64,000 nucleotides of DNA from Lelliottia amnigena (GCA_900635465.1 LR134135.1:186001-250000), one strand, 5' to 3'; positions 30,210 to 42,315 are shown, numbered from the stretch's first letter. A program made the numbers and translations. Notes: a model not told the origin generated them from the letters alone.

Positions 30210-30290
30210 AACCTCCGAAGGAGGTTTGACTCGAGCGAAGCGAGAGAACGTTGCTTCAGCAACGGCCCGAAGGGCGAGCCGCGTAGCGGC
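30210..30290. repeat. String of five short hairpins beside attR
   Basis: Five consecutive stem-loops: aacctcc-gaa-ggaggtt (30210-30226), ctcg...cgag (30230-30244), cgttgc-ttca-gcaacg (30249-30264), gccc-gaa-gggc (30265-30275) and gccgc-gta-gcggc (30278-30290). Stems are 4-7 bp and most loops are 3-4 bases. No coding frame fits. It could be a structured RNA, a packaging or replication signal of the satellite, or protein-binding sites. Confidence 0.7.
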
Positions 30291-30294
30291 AAGT

Positions 30295-30313
30295 AATCCT
30301 CTCTCGCCGACCA
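30295..30313 (+). repeat. attR, 19-bp core
   Basis: An exact copy of the last 19 bases of the tRNA-Pro gene (24753-24771). The sequence 5' of it (gcggcaagt) does not continue the tRNA, so this is the right junction. Confidence 0.9.
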
Positions 30314-30318
30314 CATTT

Positions 30319-30351
30319 AAAAAAGGGCTAACCGTAAGGTTGGCCCTTTTT
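30319..30351 (+). terminator. Terminator after attR (probably the native tRNA-Pro terminator)
   Basis: The stem agggctaacc / ggttggccct with loop gtaa, then T5. Its place right after the tRNA end copy suggests it ended tRNA-Pro transcription before integration. Confidence 0.85.
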
Positions 30352-30791
30352 GCCTTCTGCGAATGGAAAAGCATTAGCCAAATGTGAAACTCCCCCTCAA
30401 GCGAGGTTTTGCGTTAGGGACTTACCTGTGGCAACCTGTCAAAACAGACCTTACCTCTCGTTTACCCCTGCCTGTTAACGATTTTGTGACATAATCCATT
30501 GTATTTTTTTATATATAGATTGATCTTTTTTCGCGTTGCTTATGGATAACCTCAGCATTTTCCGCTGTGCGTTTTAACGTTCATGGCATTAAGTGCTCAG
30601 ATAATCACCATTCTGTAAGAAAATTTACGCGATATGAATAAATGTTAATCACTGATTGTTGCGAAATATGAAGAGTTTTGTGCTGCAAGATGGCGAGTAG
30701 CATAAATTTCCCTGCTGAAAATAGATGCCTGGAGTTTTTTTAATCTTTGTTTGCCGTTTCTCACCCTCAACGTAAATCCCCGCCACCTGTA

Positions 30792-30820
30792 TTGACGTTT
30801 TCACATTCTGTTGACAGATT
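30792..30820 (+). promoter_or_regulatory. Candidate dppA promoter in the 640-base upstream gap
   Basis: TTGACG, a 17-base spacer, CAGATT. A start near 30828 gives a leader of about 165 bases, matching the long dppA leader known in E. coli, where GcvB and related small RNAs pair. Apart from this and the terminator, I see no gene in 30352-30994. Confidence 0.4.
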
Positions 30821-30994
30821 GTAGGGCACGAGGGGCATTTCAGGGACGATCTGCGCTGCAACTCTGTCGCTCTTCTGAAAGGATTCTCCATCCCTTATAA
30901 CGCCTTCGGGCATCACCGACCGGACCGGGTAAATAATAAATAAAGGTCAGGCGGCGTAACACAACAAAGCAAAACATCACATTGGAGCAGAATA

Positions 30995-32602
30995 ATGAGT
31001 ATTTCCTTGAAGAAGTCAGGGATGCTGAAGCTTGGTCTGAGCCTGGTTGCTCTGACCGTCGCGGCAAGCGTAAATGCGAAAACCCTGGTTTACTGTTCTG
31101 AAGGCTCGCCGGAAGGCTTTAACCCACAGCTCTTCACCTCGGGTACCACGTACGACGCAAGCTCTGTGCCTATCTATAACCGTCTGGTTGAATTCAAAAT
31201 CGGTACCACGGAAGTTATTCCGGGTCTGGCGGAGAAATGGGAAGTCAGCGAAGACGGCAAAACCTATACCTTCCACCTGCGTCAGGGCGTGAAGTGGCAG
31301 GATAGCAAAGAGTTTAAACCCACTCGCGATCTGAATGCCGACGACGTTGTGTTCTCCTTTGATCGTCAGAAAAATGCCCAGAACCCGTACCATAAAGTGT
31401 CTGGCGGCAGCTACGAATACTTCGAAGGTATGGGTCTGCCAGACCTGATTACCGAAGTGAAAAAAGTTGACGATAAAACCGTTCAGTTTGTTCTGAGCCG
31501 TCCGGAAGCACCATTCCTGGCTGACCTGGCAATGGACTTCGCGTCTATTCTGTCGAAAGAATATGCGGATAACATGCTGAAAGCGGGCACGCCGGAAAAA
31601 GTGGATCTGAACCCAATCGGTACCGGTCCGTTCCAGCTGCTGCAATACCAGAAAGACTCGCGCATTCTGTACAAAGCGTTCGAAGGTTACTGGGGTACTA
31701 AACCGCAGATCGACCGTCTGGTCTTCTCCATCACGCCTGACGCCTCTGTGCGTTACGCAAAACTGCAGAAAAACGAATGCCAGGTTATGCCATACCCGAA
31801 CCCGGCTGATATCGCGCGTATGAAGCAGGACAAAAACATCAACCTGCTGGAGCAGGCGGGCCTGAACGTAGGTTACCTGTCCTTCAACACCGAGAAGAAA
31901 CCGTTTGATGACGTGAAAGTGCGTCAGGCGCTGACTTACGCGGTAAACAAAGAAGCCATCATCAAGGCGGTTTATCAGGGTGCTGGCGTTGCCGCGAAAA
32001 ACCTGATTCCACCAACCATGTGGGGCTATAACGACGACGTTAAGGATTACACTTACGACGTTGAGAAAGCGAAAGCACTGCTGAAAGAAGCGGGTCAGGA
32101 TAAAGGCTTTACCGTTGAGCTGTGGGCGATGCCTGTACAGCGTCCATACAACCCGAACGCTCGCCGTATGGCTGAGATGGTTCAGGCTGACTGGGCTAAA
32201 ATCGGCGTTCAGGCCAAGATCGTGACCTACGAGTGGGGCGAGTATCTGAAGCGTGCCAAAGCTGGTGAGCACCAGGCGGTGATGATGGGTTGGACCGGGG
32301 ACAATGGGGATCCGGATAACTTCTTCGCGACCCTGTTCAGCTGTGATGCAGCGAAACAAGGCTCCAACTACTCTCGCTGGTGCTACAAGCCGTTTGAAGA
32401 TCTGATTCAGCCGGCGCGTGCGACCGACGACCACAACAAACGTATCGAACTGTACAAGCAGGCTCAGGTAGTGATGCATGACCAGGCTCCGGCGCTGATC
32501 GTGGCTCACTCCACCGTGTACGAGCCAGTGCGTAAAGAAGTGAAAGGCTACGTGGTAGATCCACTGGGCAAACACCACTTCGAAAACGTATCGGTTGAAT
32601 AA
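30995..32602 (+). CDS. dppA: Dipeptide ABC transporter periplasmic binding protein
   Basis: A 535-residue SBP family 5 protein. The signal peptide MSISLKKSGMLKLGLSLVALTVAASVNA is followed by KTLVYCSEGSPEGFNPQ. It binds dipeptides (and haem and delta-aminolaevulinate in E. coli) and delivers them to DppBCDF; it also serves as a chemosensor for Tap. The C-terminal cysteine-containing region (FSCDAAKQGSNYSRWCYKPF) is typical. First gene of dppABCDF; the following palindromic cluster probably lets it be expressed above dppB-F. Confidence 0.98.
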   Translation: MSISLKKSGMLKLGLSLVALTVAASVNAKTLVYCSEGSPEGFNPQLFTSGTTYDASSVPIYNRLVEFKIGTTEVIPGLAEKWEVSEDGKTYTFHLRQGVKWQDSKEFKPTRDLNADDVVFSFDRQKNAQNPYHKVSGGSYEYFEGMGLPDLITEVKKVDDKTVQFVLSRPEAPFLADLAMDFASILSKEYADNMLKAGTPEKVDLNPIGTGPFQLLQYQKDSRILYKAFEGYWGTKPQIDRLVFSITPDASVRYAKLQKNECQVMPYPNPADIARMKQDKNINLLEQAGLNVGYLSFNTEKKPFDDVKVRQALTYAVNKEAIIKAVYQGAGVAAKNLIPPTMWGYNDDVKDYTYDVEKAKALLKEAGQDKGFTVELWAMPVQRPYNPNARRMAEMVQADWAKIGVQAKIVTYEWGEYLKRAKAGEHQAVMMGWTGDNGDPDNFFATLFSCDAAKQGSNYSRWCYKPFEDLIQPARATDDHNKRIELYKQAQVVMHDQAPALIVAHSTVYEPVRKEVKGYVVDPLGKHHFENVSVE

Positions 32603-32613
32603 TAAGTAGGGTG

Positions 32614-32695
32614 TCCCCCTCTCCTGATGGGAGAGGGTCGGGGTGAGAGGGATTTAACCGTTCCTCTCACCCTTATCGTCTCCCCAGAGGAGAGG
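32614..32695. repeat. Palindromic cluster between dppA and dppB
   Basis: Three imperfect palindromes in 80 bases: ccctctcctgatgggagaggg, ggtgagagg...cctctcacc and ctcc..agaggagag. A repetitive extragenic type seen in enterobacteria. It probably stabilises dppA mRNA or reduces read-through into dppBCDF. Confidence 0.6.
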
Positions 32696-32763
32696 ATATT
32701 TACATTTGTGAGCAATAAAGACGTCACGCTTTTGATGGTGCGTCATTACAGAGAATCCGGGTT

Positions 32764-33783
32764 ATGTTGCAGTTCATCCTCCGACGTCTGGGACTTGTCA
32801 TCCCCACGTTTATCGGTATCACCCTTCTCACTTTTGCCTTCGTCCATATGATCCCCGGCGACCCGGTAATGATTATGGCAGGTGAGCGTGGTATCTCCCC
32901 TGAACGCCATGCGCAGCTGTTGGCCGAACTCGGCCTGAACAAGCCGCTGTGGCAGCAGTACCTCAATTACATTTGGGGCGTGCTGCACGGTGATTTAGGG
33001 ATTTCGCTGAAAAGCCGTCTTCCGGTGTGGGACGAGTTTGTGCCGCGTTTTAAAGCGACGCTTGAACTCGGTGTCTGCGCCATGATGTTTGCCGTCGCTG
33101 TCGGTATTCCAGTCGGCGTACTGGCTGCCGTGAAGCGTGGCTCTATTTTCGATCACACCGCCGTTGGCCTCGCGCTGACCGGTTATTCCATGCCTATCTT
33201 CTGGTGGGGCATGATGATGATCATGCTGGTCTCGGTGCAATGGAACCTGACGCCGGTTTCCGGGCGCGTCAGCGATATGGTCTTCCTGGATGATTCGAAT
33301 CCGCTTACTGGTTTTATGCTGATCGACACCGCCATCTGGGGTGAAGAGGGCAACTTCATTGATGCCGTCGCGCATATGATTTTGCCTGCGATAGTACTGG
33401 GGACCATTCCACTGGCGGTCATCGTGCGTATGACGCGTTCTTCCATGCTGGAAGTGCTGGGCGAGGATTATATCCGCACCGCTCGCGCCAAAGGGTTGAC
33501 CCGTATGCGCGTCATTATCGTTCACGCCTTACGTAACGCGATGCTGCCCGTGGTGACCGTTATCGGTCTGCAGGTGGGGACGTTGCTCGCAGGGGCGATT
33601 TTGACCGAAACCATTTTCTCCTGGCCTGGCCTGGGGCGCTGGCTGATCGATGCGCTGCAACGCCGTGACTATCCGGTAGTGCAGGGCGGCGTGTTGCTGG
33701 TGGCGACGATGATTATCCTCGTCAACCTGCTGGTCGATCTGCTTTACGGCGTGGTGAACCCGCGTATTCGTCATAAGAAGTAA
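32764..33783 (+). CDS. dppB: Dipeptide ABC transporter permease DppB
   Basis: A 339-residue inner-membrane permease with six predicted helices. It begins MLQFILRRLGLVIPTFIGITLLTFAFVHMIPGDP, the characteristic N-terminus of OppB/DppB permeases. The EAA loop around residues 215-250 (EVLGEDYIRTARAKGLTRMRVIIVHALRNA) contacts the ATPases. Forms the channel with DppC. dppC starts 9 bases after its stop. Confidence 0.98.
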   Translation: MLQFILRRLGLVIPTFIGITLLTFAFVHMIPGDPVMIMAGERGISPERHAQLLAELGLNKPLWQQYLNYIWGVLHGDLGISLKSRLPVWDEFVPRFKATLELGVCAMMFAVAVGIPVGVLAAVKRGSIFDHTAVGLALTGYSMPIFWWGMMMIMLVSVQWNLTPVSGRVSDMVFLDDSNPLTGFMLIDTAIWGEEGNFIDAVAHMILPAIVLGTIPLAVIVRMTRSSMLEVLGEDYIRTARAKGLTRMRVIIVHALRNAMLPVVTVIGLQVGTLLAGAILTETIFSWPGLGRWLIDALQRRDYPVVQGGVLLVATMIILVNLLVDLLYGVVNPRIRHKK

Positions 33784-33792
33784 GGGGCCATC

Positions 33793-34695
33793 ATGTCACA
33801 AGTTACTCAAAATAAAGTTATTGCTGCCCCGGTGCCTATGACGCCGCTGCAGGAGTTTTGGCACTACTTCAAGCGTAACAAAGGCGCGGTGGTCGGTTTG
33901 GTGTATGTCATCATCATGCTGATCATTGCGGTTTTCGCGAATTTCCTGGCACCGTATAACCCGGCGGACCAATTCCGGGACGTGCTGCTTTCTCCGCCAG
34001 CCTGGCAGGATGGCGGGACGTTTGCGCATCTTCTGGGAACGGATGATGTGGGCCGCGATGTCTTATCACGCCTGATGTACGGTGCGCGTTTGTCGCTGCT
34101 GGTTGGCTGTCTGGTGGTGGTACTGTCGCTGATTCTGGGCGTTATCCTCGGGCTGATTGCCGGTTACTTCGGTGGTCTGATCGACAACATCATCATGCGT
34201 GTCGTTGATATCATGCTGGCGCTGCCAAGCCTGTTGCTAGCCCTGGTGCTGGTGGCGGTGTTCGGGCCCTCGATAGGCAACGCGGCGCTGGCGCTGACGT
34301 TCGTCGCGTTACCGCACTATGTGCGATTAACCCGAGCGGCGGTGCTGGTAGAAGTGAACCGCGATTACGTAACCGCGTCTCGCGTTGCGGGTGCGGGCGC
34401 GCTGCGTCAGATGTTCATCAATATTCTCCCAAACTGCCTTGCGCCACTGATCGTTCAGGCGTCGCTTGGTTTCTCTAACGCCATTCTCGATATGGCTGCT
34501 CTTGGCTTCCTGGGCATGGGTGCGCAACCGCCAACACCGGAGTGGGGCACCATGCTCGCCGATGTGTTGCAGTTCGCGCAAAGCGCCTGGTGGGTCGTCA
34601 CCTTCCCGGGTCTGGCGATTCTGCTCACGGTGCTGGCATTTAACCTGATGGGTGATGGTCTGCGTGATGCACTTGATCCCAAACTGAAGCAGTAA
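33793..34695 (+). CDS. dppC: Dipeptide ABC transporter permease DppC
   Basis: A 300-residue permease of the OppC family, with an N-terminal cytoplasmic stretch, first helix near residues 35-55, the marker '[23 protein letters not shown]', and an EAA loop ([29 protein letters not shown]). Partner of DppB. Ten bases separate it from dppD. Confidence 0.98.
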   Translation: MSQVTQNKVIAAPVPMTPLQEFWHYFKRNKGAVVGLVYVIIMLIIAVFANFLAPYNPADQFRDVLLSPPAWQDGGTFAHLLGTDDVGRDVLSRLMYGARLSLLVGCLVVVLSLILGVILGLIAGYFGGLIDNIIMRVVDIMLALPSLLLALVLVAVFGPSIGNAALALTFVALPHYVRLTRAAVLVEVNRDYVTASRVAGAGALRQMFINILPNCLAPLIVQASLGFSNAILDMAALGFLGMGAQPPTPEWGTMLADVLQFAQSAWWVVTFPGLAILLTVLAFNLMGDGLRDALDPKLKQ

Positions 34696-34705
34696 GAGGC
34701 ACGAG

Positions 34706-35689
34706 ATGGCGTTATTAAATGTAGATAAATTATCGGTGCACTTCGGTGACGTTGGCTCCGAGTTTCGTGCCGTAGACCGTATCAGCTACAGCGTGAATCA
34801 AGGTGAAGTGGTCGGTATTGTGGGGGAGTCCGGTTCCGGTAAATCAGTCAGCTCGCTGGCGATCATGGGACTGATTGACTATCCAGGCCGCGTGATGGCG
34901 GAAAGCCTTGAGTTTAACGGTCAGGACCTGAAGCGTATCTCCGAGAAGCAGCGCCGACAGTTGGTGGGTGCCGAAGTGGCGATGATCTTCCAGGACCCAA
35001 TGACCAGCCTGAACCCTTGTTACACCGTCGGTTTCCAGATTATGGAAGCGATTAAAGTGCATCAGGGCGGCAATAAGAAAACCCGTCTCCAGCGTGCGAT
35101 TGACTTGCTCACGCAGGTGGGGATCCCCGATCCGGCCTCACGTCTGGATGTTTATCCGCATCAGCTTTCGGGCGGTATGAGTCAGCGCGTAATGATCGCC
35201 ATGGCGATTGCGTGTCGACCAAAACTGCTGATTGCCGATGAACCTACGACGGCACTGGATGTGACCATTCAGGCGCAAATCATTGAACTTCTGCTGGAGT
35301 TACAGCAGAAAGAGAATATGGCGCTGGTTCTGATTACGCATGATTTGGCACTGGTCGCGGAAGCCGCGCACAAGATCATCGTGATGTACGCCGGGCAGGT
35401 GGTGGAAACCGGAAGCGCGAACGCGATTTTCCGCGCACCGCGTCACCCGTATACGCAGGCGCTATTGCGTGCGCTGCCGGAGTTTGCTCAGGATAAAGCG
35501 CGTCTGGCATCACTGCCGGGCGTCGTCCCGGGCAAATATGACCGCCCGACGGGTTGCCTGCTGAATCCGCGCTGTCCGTATGCGACGGATAAATGCCGTG
35601 CCGAAGAGCCAGAACTCTTTACCCTGAACGATGGTCGTCAGTCTAAATGTCATTACCCACTCGATGATGCCGGGAGGCCTACACTATGA
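34706..35689 (+). CDS. dppD: Dipeptide ABC transporter ATPase DppD
   Basis: A 327-residue ABC ATPase. Walker A GESGSGKS at residues 40-47, Q-loop [10 protein letters not shown], signature [14 protein letters not shown], Walker [14 protein letters not shown]-loop ITHDLAL. The C-terminal cysteine cluster ([20 protein letters not shown]) is typical of Opp/Dpp ATPases, some of which bind an Fe-S cluster. Its stop overlaps the dppF start (ATGA). Confidence 0.98.
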   Translation: MALLNVDKLSVHFGDVGSEFRAVDRISYSVNQGEVVGIVGESGSGKSVSSLAIMGLIDYPGRVMAESLEFNGQDLKRISEKQRRQLVGAEVAMIFQDPMTSLNPCYTVGFQIMEAIKVHQGGNKKTRLQRAIDLLTQVGIPDPASRLDVYPHQLSGGMSQRVMIAMAIACRPKLLIADEPTTALDVTIQAQIIELLLELQQKENMALVLITHDLALVAEAAHKIIVMYAGQVVETGSANAIFRAPRHPYTQALLRALPEFAQDKARLASLPGVVPGKYDRPTGCLLNPRCPYATDKCRAEEPELFTLNDGRQSKCHYPLDDAGRPTL

Positions 35690-36698
35690 GTACGCAAGAG
35701 GCCGCCAAACAACAACTTTTGTTGCAGGCCATCGACCTGAAAAAGTATTACCCGGTGAAGAAGGGGCTTTTTGCCCTGAACGTCTGGTCAAAGCATTGGA
35801 CGGGGTATCGTTTACCCTTGAACGTGGCAAAACGCTGGCCGTGGTGGGTGAGTCCGGCTGTGGTAAATCAACGCTGGGCCGTCTGCTGACGATGATTGAG
35901 ATACCTACCGGTGGCGAACTCTATTATCAGGGCCAGGATCTGCTCAAGCATGACCCGCTAGCGCAGAAACTGCGTCGCCAAAAAATCCAGATCGTGTTCC
36001 AGAACCCGTACGGTTCTTTGAACCCACGTAAAAAAGTGGGACAGATTCTGGAAGAGCCGCTGCAAATTAACAGCACGCTCAATAAAGAGCAGCGCCGCGA
36101 AAAAGCGTTGGCGATGATGGCGAAAGTGGGGCTCAAAACGGAGCATTACGATCGTTATCCGCATATGTTCTCAGGTGGACAGCGCCAGCGTATCGCGATT
36201 GCACGTGGTTTGATGTTAGATCCAGATGTGGTGATTGCGGACGAACCCGTTTCTGCGCTCGACGTGTCCGTACGTGCGCAGGTGCTGAACCTGATGATGG
36301 ATTTGCAGCAGGATCTGGGGTTGTCATATGTGTTCATCTCCCATGACCTGTCTGTGGTTGAGCATATCGCTGATGAAGTGATGGTGATGTATCTGGGCCG
36401 TTGCGTGGAGAAGGGGACGAAAGATCAGATCTTCAATAATCCTCGACATCCGTATACGCAGGCGCTTCTCTCGGCAACACCGCGCCTGAATCCGGATGAC
36501 CGTCGCGAGCGTATCAAGCTGACCGGCGAGCTGCCAAGCCCGCTGAATCCGCCACCGGGCTGCGCTTTCAACGCCCGTTGCCGTCGTCGCTTTGGGCCGT
36601 GCACGCAGTTGCAGCCACAGTTGAAAGAGTACGGTGGTCAGCTGGTTGCCTGCTTTGCGGTCGACCAGGATGAAAACGGTGAGAAACCGCACCCATAA
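35686..36698 (+). CDS. dppF: Dipeptide ABC transporter ATPase DppF (one frameshift)
   Basis: The second ABC ATPase, the heterodimer partner of DppD. The start [27 protein letters not shown] is in one frame; after 'LFA' a missing C in ccc 35774-35776 shifts the reading. Restoring it gives [33 protein letters not shown] (Walker A) and continues through LSGGQ-equivalent [14 protein letters not shown], Walker B and the C-terminal Cys cluster, 337 residues in all. Probably a sequence error, since the rest of the operon is intact. Confidence 0.95.
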
Positions 36699-36707
36699 TG
36701 CGTAAAC

Positions 36708-36738
36708 AAAAAAACCGGCGATAATCGCCGGTTTTTTT
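36708..36738. terminator. Bidirectional terminator between dppF and coaA
   Basis: The stem aaaccggcga / tcgccggttt is flanked by A and T runs between the two convergent genes. This is also the junction between the 80-min-like and 90-min-like blocks. Confidence 0.92.
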
Positions 36739-36753
36739 ATGTCTGCACGTTTG

Positions 36754-37704
36754 CTATTTCCGCAACCGAACCTGGTCAACGGCGTGATTCTCACTCTTGG
36801 TCAGAATCAGGCTGGCTCGCTCACGTGTCGGCAGGATGTTCTCTTTCAGGTTCACGTAGTTGATCTCATTCCAGAGCGCGGTGGCGACATTAACGGCCTC
36901 GTCTTCGGAAAGCTGGGCGTAATTATGGAAGTAAGAATCAGGATCGGTGAATGCCCCTTCGCGGAACTTTAGGAAGCGGTTGATATACCAGTTTTGCAGC
37001 AGATTTTCGGGGGCGTCGACATAGATAGAGAAGTCGACGAAATCGGAGACAAAGACATGGTGCGGGTCATGGGGATAATCCATGCCGCTTTGCAAAACAT
37101 TTAACCCTTCCAGAATCAGTATATCTGGCTGGGCAACGGTTTTATCGCCATCGGGGATACGATCGTAAATAAGATGAGAGTAAACCGGTGCCGTGACGTT
37201 TGGCGCGCCAGACTTCAAATCGGAAACGAATTTCACCAGACGGTGCATATCATAAGAAAGCGGAAAACCTTTCTTCTTCATTAGACCGCGTTCTTTTAAC
37301 ACCTCGTTCGGGTGCAGAAAGCCGTCAGTCGTTATTAACTCCACGCTGCGATGTTCTGGCCAACGGCTCAGCAATGCCTGTAAGACGCGTGCGGTGGTGC
37401 TTTTACCTACCGCCACGCTGCCCGCAATACTGATGATATAAGGAATGCGTTGCCCGTTGGTACCGAGGAACTGTTCCAGTACGGCCTGGCGGCGCAGGTT
37501 GGAGCTTATATAGAAGTTAAGCAAGCGGGACAGTGGCAGATAAATCTCGGCAACTTCTTCCAGCGACAGATCTTCGTTTATCCCTTTTAAACGCGCGATT
37601 TCACCTTCCGTGAGCGTCATGGGAACCGAATCACGCAGGGCGGCCCACTGGCTGCGGTTAAATTGAAGATAAGGTGTCATTAACGATTGCTCTTTTTTGC
37701 TCAT
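36754..37704 (-). CDS. coaA: Pantothenate kinase (type I)
   Basis: A 316-residue P-loop kinase that phosphorylates pantothenate, the committed step of CoA synthesis, and is feedback-inhibited by CoA. Walker A GSVAVGKS lies at residues 95-102. The length equals E. coli CoaA. It normally neighbours birA and murB on one side and thrU on the other; here thrU is present but dppF replaces birA. Confidence 0.97.
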   Translation of the reverse strand: MSKKEQSLMTPYLQFNRSQWAALRDSVPMTLTEGEIARLKGINEDLSLEEVAEIYLPLSRLLNFYISSNLRRQAVLEQFLGTNGQRIPYIISIAGSVAVGKSTTARVLQALLSRWPEHRSVELITTDGFLHPNEVLKERGLMKKKGFPLSYDMHRLVKFVSDLKSGAPNVTAPVYSHLIYDRIPDGDKTVAQPDILILEGLNVLQSGMDYPHDPHHVFVSDFVDFSIYVDAPENLLQNWYINRFLKFREGAFTDPDSYFHNYAQLSEDEAVNVATALWNEINYVNLKENILPTRERASLILTKSENHAVDQVRLRK

Positions 37705-37995
37705 AAGCAGGCTTCAGTGAACCATTTATCTGCACATTTACGAACTGTCACAGGTAATAGCCCATCACTTAGTAGTTAATTTTGGACAATGGGCAGGAGG
37801 TTAACACCAGATGACGCGAATAATAAGAAAAAATATGGGCGAGTGATGCTTAACGCGGAGGGCATCACGGTACGCTTTCACAGTGTATTTGGGCTCGTTA
37901 TGCTGAATATTTAGCCTGCTTTGCATGAAATAACAGCGTTTTTCCCTGTTTGCGCACAAAATGTGAGCGAATGAACAATTTATGCAATTTTTTAG

Positions 37996-38024
37996 TTGCA
38001 TGACTGCCCATGTCTCCATAAAAT
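37996..38024 (+). promoter_or_regulatory. Promoter of the thrU-tyrU-glyT-thrT-tufB operon
   Basis: TTGCAT, a 17-base spacer, TAAAAT, then a GC-rich gcgcgc discriminator typical of stringent stable-RNA promoters, 15 bases before the first tRNA. The ~290 bases between coaA and the promoter are AT-rich, probably with upstream activating sequence, and hold no gene. Confidence 0.8.
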
Positions 38025-38038
38025 GCGCGCTACTTGAT

Positions 38039-38114
<76 letters not shown>

Positions 38115-38122
38115 TCAAGTCC

Positions 38123-38207
<85 letters not shown>

Positions 38208-38322
38208 CTTTCTGGCAGCGTAATCGCCGCCTGAGCTGGCTAAAACATTAATCAGCTCAAACATAAAAAGAGAGAAATCTCTTTTTTGTTACAGAAAGAA
38301 CTGGGTAGCCGAGTTTCAGGAT

Positions 38323-38397
<75 letters not shown>

Positions 38398-38403
38398 AGA
38401 CGT

Positions 38404-38479
38404 GCTGATATGGCTCAGTTGGTAGAGCGCACCCTTGGTAAGGGTGAGGTCCCCAGTTCGACTCTGGGTATCAGCACCA
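38404..38479 (+). tRNA. thrT: tRNA-Thr, anticodon GGT
   Basis: A 76-base tRNA: acceptor gctgata/tatcagc, anticodon loop ttGGTaa, encoded CCA. Cotranscribed with tufB 120 bases downstream. Confidence 0.97.
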
Positions 38480-38562
38480 CTTCACTTCTCCCTCCCGTTT
38501 CTCTCTGTTAACTTTTAAAAAACATTCAACAGTTCAGGCATTTTGCCTGGTTGATGTGGTGA

Positions 38563-39784
<1,222 letters not shown>

Positions 39785-39814
39785 TCGCTGATAACATTTG
39801 ACGTAATGCGCATT

Positions 39815-39841
39815 AAAAGGGCATCATTTGATGCCCTTTTT
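39815..39841 (+). terminator. Terminator of the tRNA-tufB operon
   Basis: The stem aaagggcatca / tgatgcccttt with a short loop and T-run, 30 bases after tufB. Confidence 0.92.
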
Positions 39842-40013
39842 GCACGCTTTCGAACCAGAACCTGGCTCATCAGTGATTTTTTTTGTCATAATCATTGCTG
39901 AGACAGGCTCTGTAGAGGGCGTTTAGTCCGAAAAGCTGCAGTGCATTTCGGCTTGGCTCGCCTCGCAATCGCGGGGTGAAAATGTTTGTAGAATTCTTCT
40001 GACAGGTTGGTTT

Positions 40014-40397
40014 ATGAGTGCGAATACCGAAGCTCAAGGGAGCGGTCGCGGCCTGGAAGCGATGAAGTGGGTAGTTGTAGCCGTGCTGCTGATCGTAGCT
40101 ATCGTTGGCAACTTCCTTTATCGTGACATGATGCTGCCGCTGCGTGCGCTGGCCGTAGTAATTCTTATTGCTGCAGCGGGTGGTGTCGCGCTGTTGACGA
40201 CAAAAGGTAAAGCGACAGTTGCTTTTGCCCGCGAAGCGCGAACCGAAGTTCGCAAGGTCATTTGGCCTACTCGCCAGGAAACATTGCACACCACGCTGAT
40301 CGTGGCAGCGGTGACTGCTGTAATGTCACTGATCCTGTGGGGACTAGATGGTATTCTGGTTCGCCTGGTATCCTTTATCACTGGCCTGAGGTTCTAA
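40014..40397 (+). CDS. secE: Preprotein translocase subunit SecE
   Basis: A 127-residue inner-membrane protein with three helices; the third ([26 protein letters not shown]) is the essential one clamping SecY. The amphipathic segment [20 protein letters not shown] is the SecE signature. Same length as E. coli SecE. nusG follows after one base, so they form one transcript. Confidence 0.97.
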   Translation: MSANTEAQGSGRGLEAMKWVVVAVLLIVAIVGNFLYRDMMLPLRALAVVILIAAAGGVALLTTKGKATVAFAREARTEVRKVIWPTRQETLHTTLIVAAVTAVMSLILWGLDGILVRLVSFITGLRF

Positions 40398-40398
40398 G

Positions 40399-40944
40399 AT
40401 GTCTGAAGCCCCTAAAAAGCGCTGGTACGTCGTTCAGGCGTTCTCCGGTTTTGAAGGCCGCGTAGCCACTTCGCTGCGTGAGCATATCAAATTACACAAT
40501 ATGGAAGAGTTGTTTGGTGAAGTCATGGTTCCGACTGAAGAAGTCGTCGAGATCCGTGGTGGCCAGCGTCGCAAAAGCGAGCGCAAATTCTTCCCGGGTT
40601 ACGTGCTGGTCCAGATGGTGATGGACGATGCAAGCTGGCACCTCGTGCGCAGCGTACCACGCGTAATGGGCTTTATCGGCGGCACTTCCGACCGTCCAGC
40701 GCCAATCAGCGACAAAGAAGTCGATGCGATTATGAACCGCCTGCAGCAGGTTGGTGATAAGCCGCGTCCTAAAACGCTGTTTGAGCCGGGTGAAATGGTC
40801 CGTGTTAGTGATGGTCCGTTTGCTGACTTTAACGGCGTGGTTGAAGACGTGGACTATGAAAAGTCCCGTCTGACAGTTTCAGTTTCTATCTTTGGTCGTG
40901 CGACCCCGGTAGAACTGGACTTTGCCCAGGTCGAAAAAGCCTAG
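40399..40944 (+). CDS. nusG: Transcription elongation/antitermination factor NusG
   Basis: A 181-residue protein. The NGN domain occupies residues 1-~115 ([20 protein letters not shown]... [10 protein letters not shown]) and binds the beta' clamp helices. The C-terminal KOW domain ([31 protein letters not shown]) binds Rho or ribosomal S10. Length equals E. coli NusG. Single base after secE. Confidence 0.98.
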   Translation: MSEAPKKRWYVVQAFSGFEGRVATSLREHIKLHNMEELFGEVMVPTEEVVEIRGGQRRKSERKFFPGYVLVQMVMDDASWHLVRSVPRVMGFIGGTSDRPAPISDKEVDAIMNRLQQVGDKPRPKTLFEPGEMVRVSDGPFADFNGVVEDVDYEKSRLTVSVSIFGRATPVELDFAQVEKA

Positions 40945-40974
40945 TAGCCGAGTAAAAAAGCGACGATTTAATCG

Positions 40975-41003
40975 TTGCACGGGGCGCGAGATTGGAATAC
41001 AAT
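40975..41003 (+). promoter_or_regulatory. Promoter of rplKA(JL)
   Basis: TTGCAC, a 17-base spacer, TACAAT, overlapping a gcgcgaga...tttcgcgc inverted repeat with a following T-rich tract that may terminate secE-nusG. The ~90-base leader to rplK carries the region that mimics the L1 site on 23S rRNA in E. coli. Confidence 0.65.
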
Positions 41004-41038
41004 TTCGCGCCTTTTGTTTTTATGGGTTACGCCCGTAA

Positions 41039-42235
<1,197 letters not shown>

Positions 42236-42315
42236 TACCTTTACGTGGGCGGTGGATTTGTCTACAATCTTACCCCCATGTTTGCTAACTAAAGTTAGCA
42301 GGTAAAAGAATTGTT

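Larger units (their letters stand above)
24753..30313 (+). mobile_element. P4-like satellite prophage remnant at tRNA-Pro carrying a toxin-immunity pair
   Basis: About 5.5 kb bounded by a 19-bp direct repeat of the tRNA 3' end. Order from the left: a terminator, nested dyads in front of an integrase stub, two tiny overlapping frames, a decayed P4-family primase/helicase, a large cell-wall-hydrolase-like toxin gene, its exported partner, and a string of hairpins next to the right repeat. Int-first, primase-next order is the P4 satellite plan. There are no capsid, cos-packaging or excisionase genes that I can see. It separates tRNA-Pro from dppA. Confidence 0.88.

Noticed and set aside
30210..30290. 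CRISPR array
   Set aside because: The five hairpins are not direct repeats and there are no uniform spacers or cas genes anywhere in the window.
30066..30374. A 102-codon minus-strand frame across attR
   Set aside because: Runs through the hairpin string and attachment core; an accidental frame created by the GC-rich structure.
31016..32578. A 520-codon minus-strand frame inside dppA
   Set aside because: Antisense shadow of a strongly biased gene; no ribosome site or protein motif.
37801..38019. A 72-codon minus-strand frame upstream of the tRNA cluster
   Set aside because: Overlaps the tRNA operon promoter region; no homology-like features or ribosome site.
38264..38287. A terminator between tyrU and glyT
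   Set aside because: The a-rich/t-rich hairpin is weak in GC, and the downstream tRNAs and tufB lack a separate promoter, so it is more likely a processing feature.
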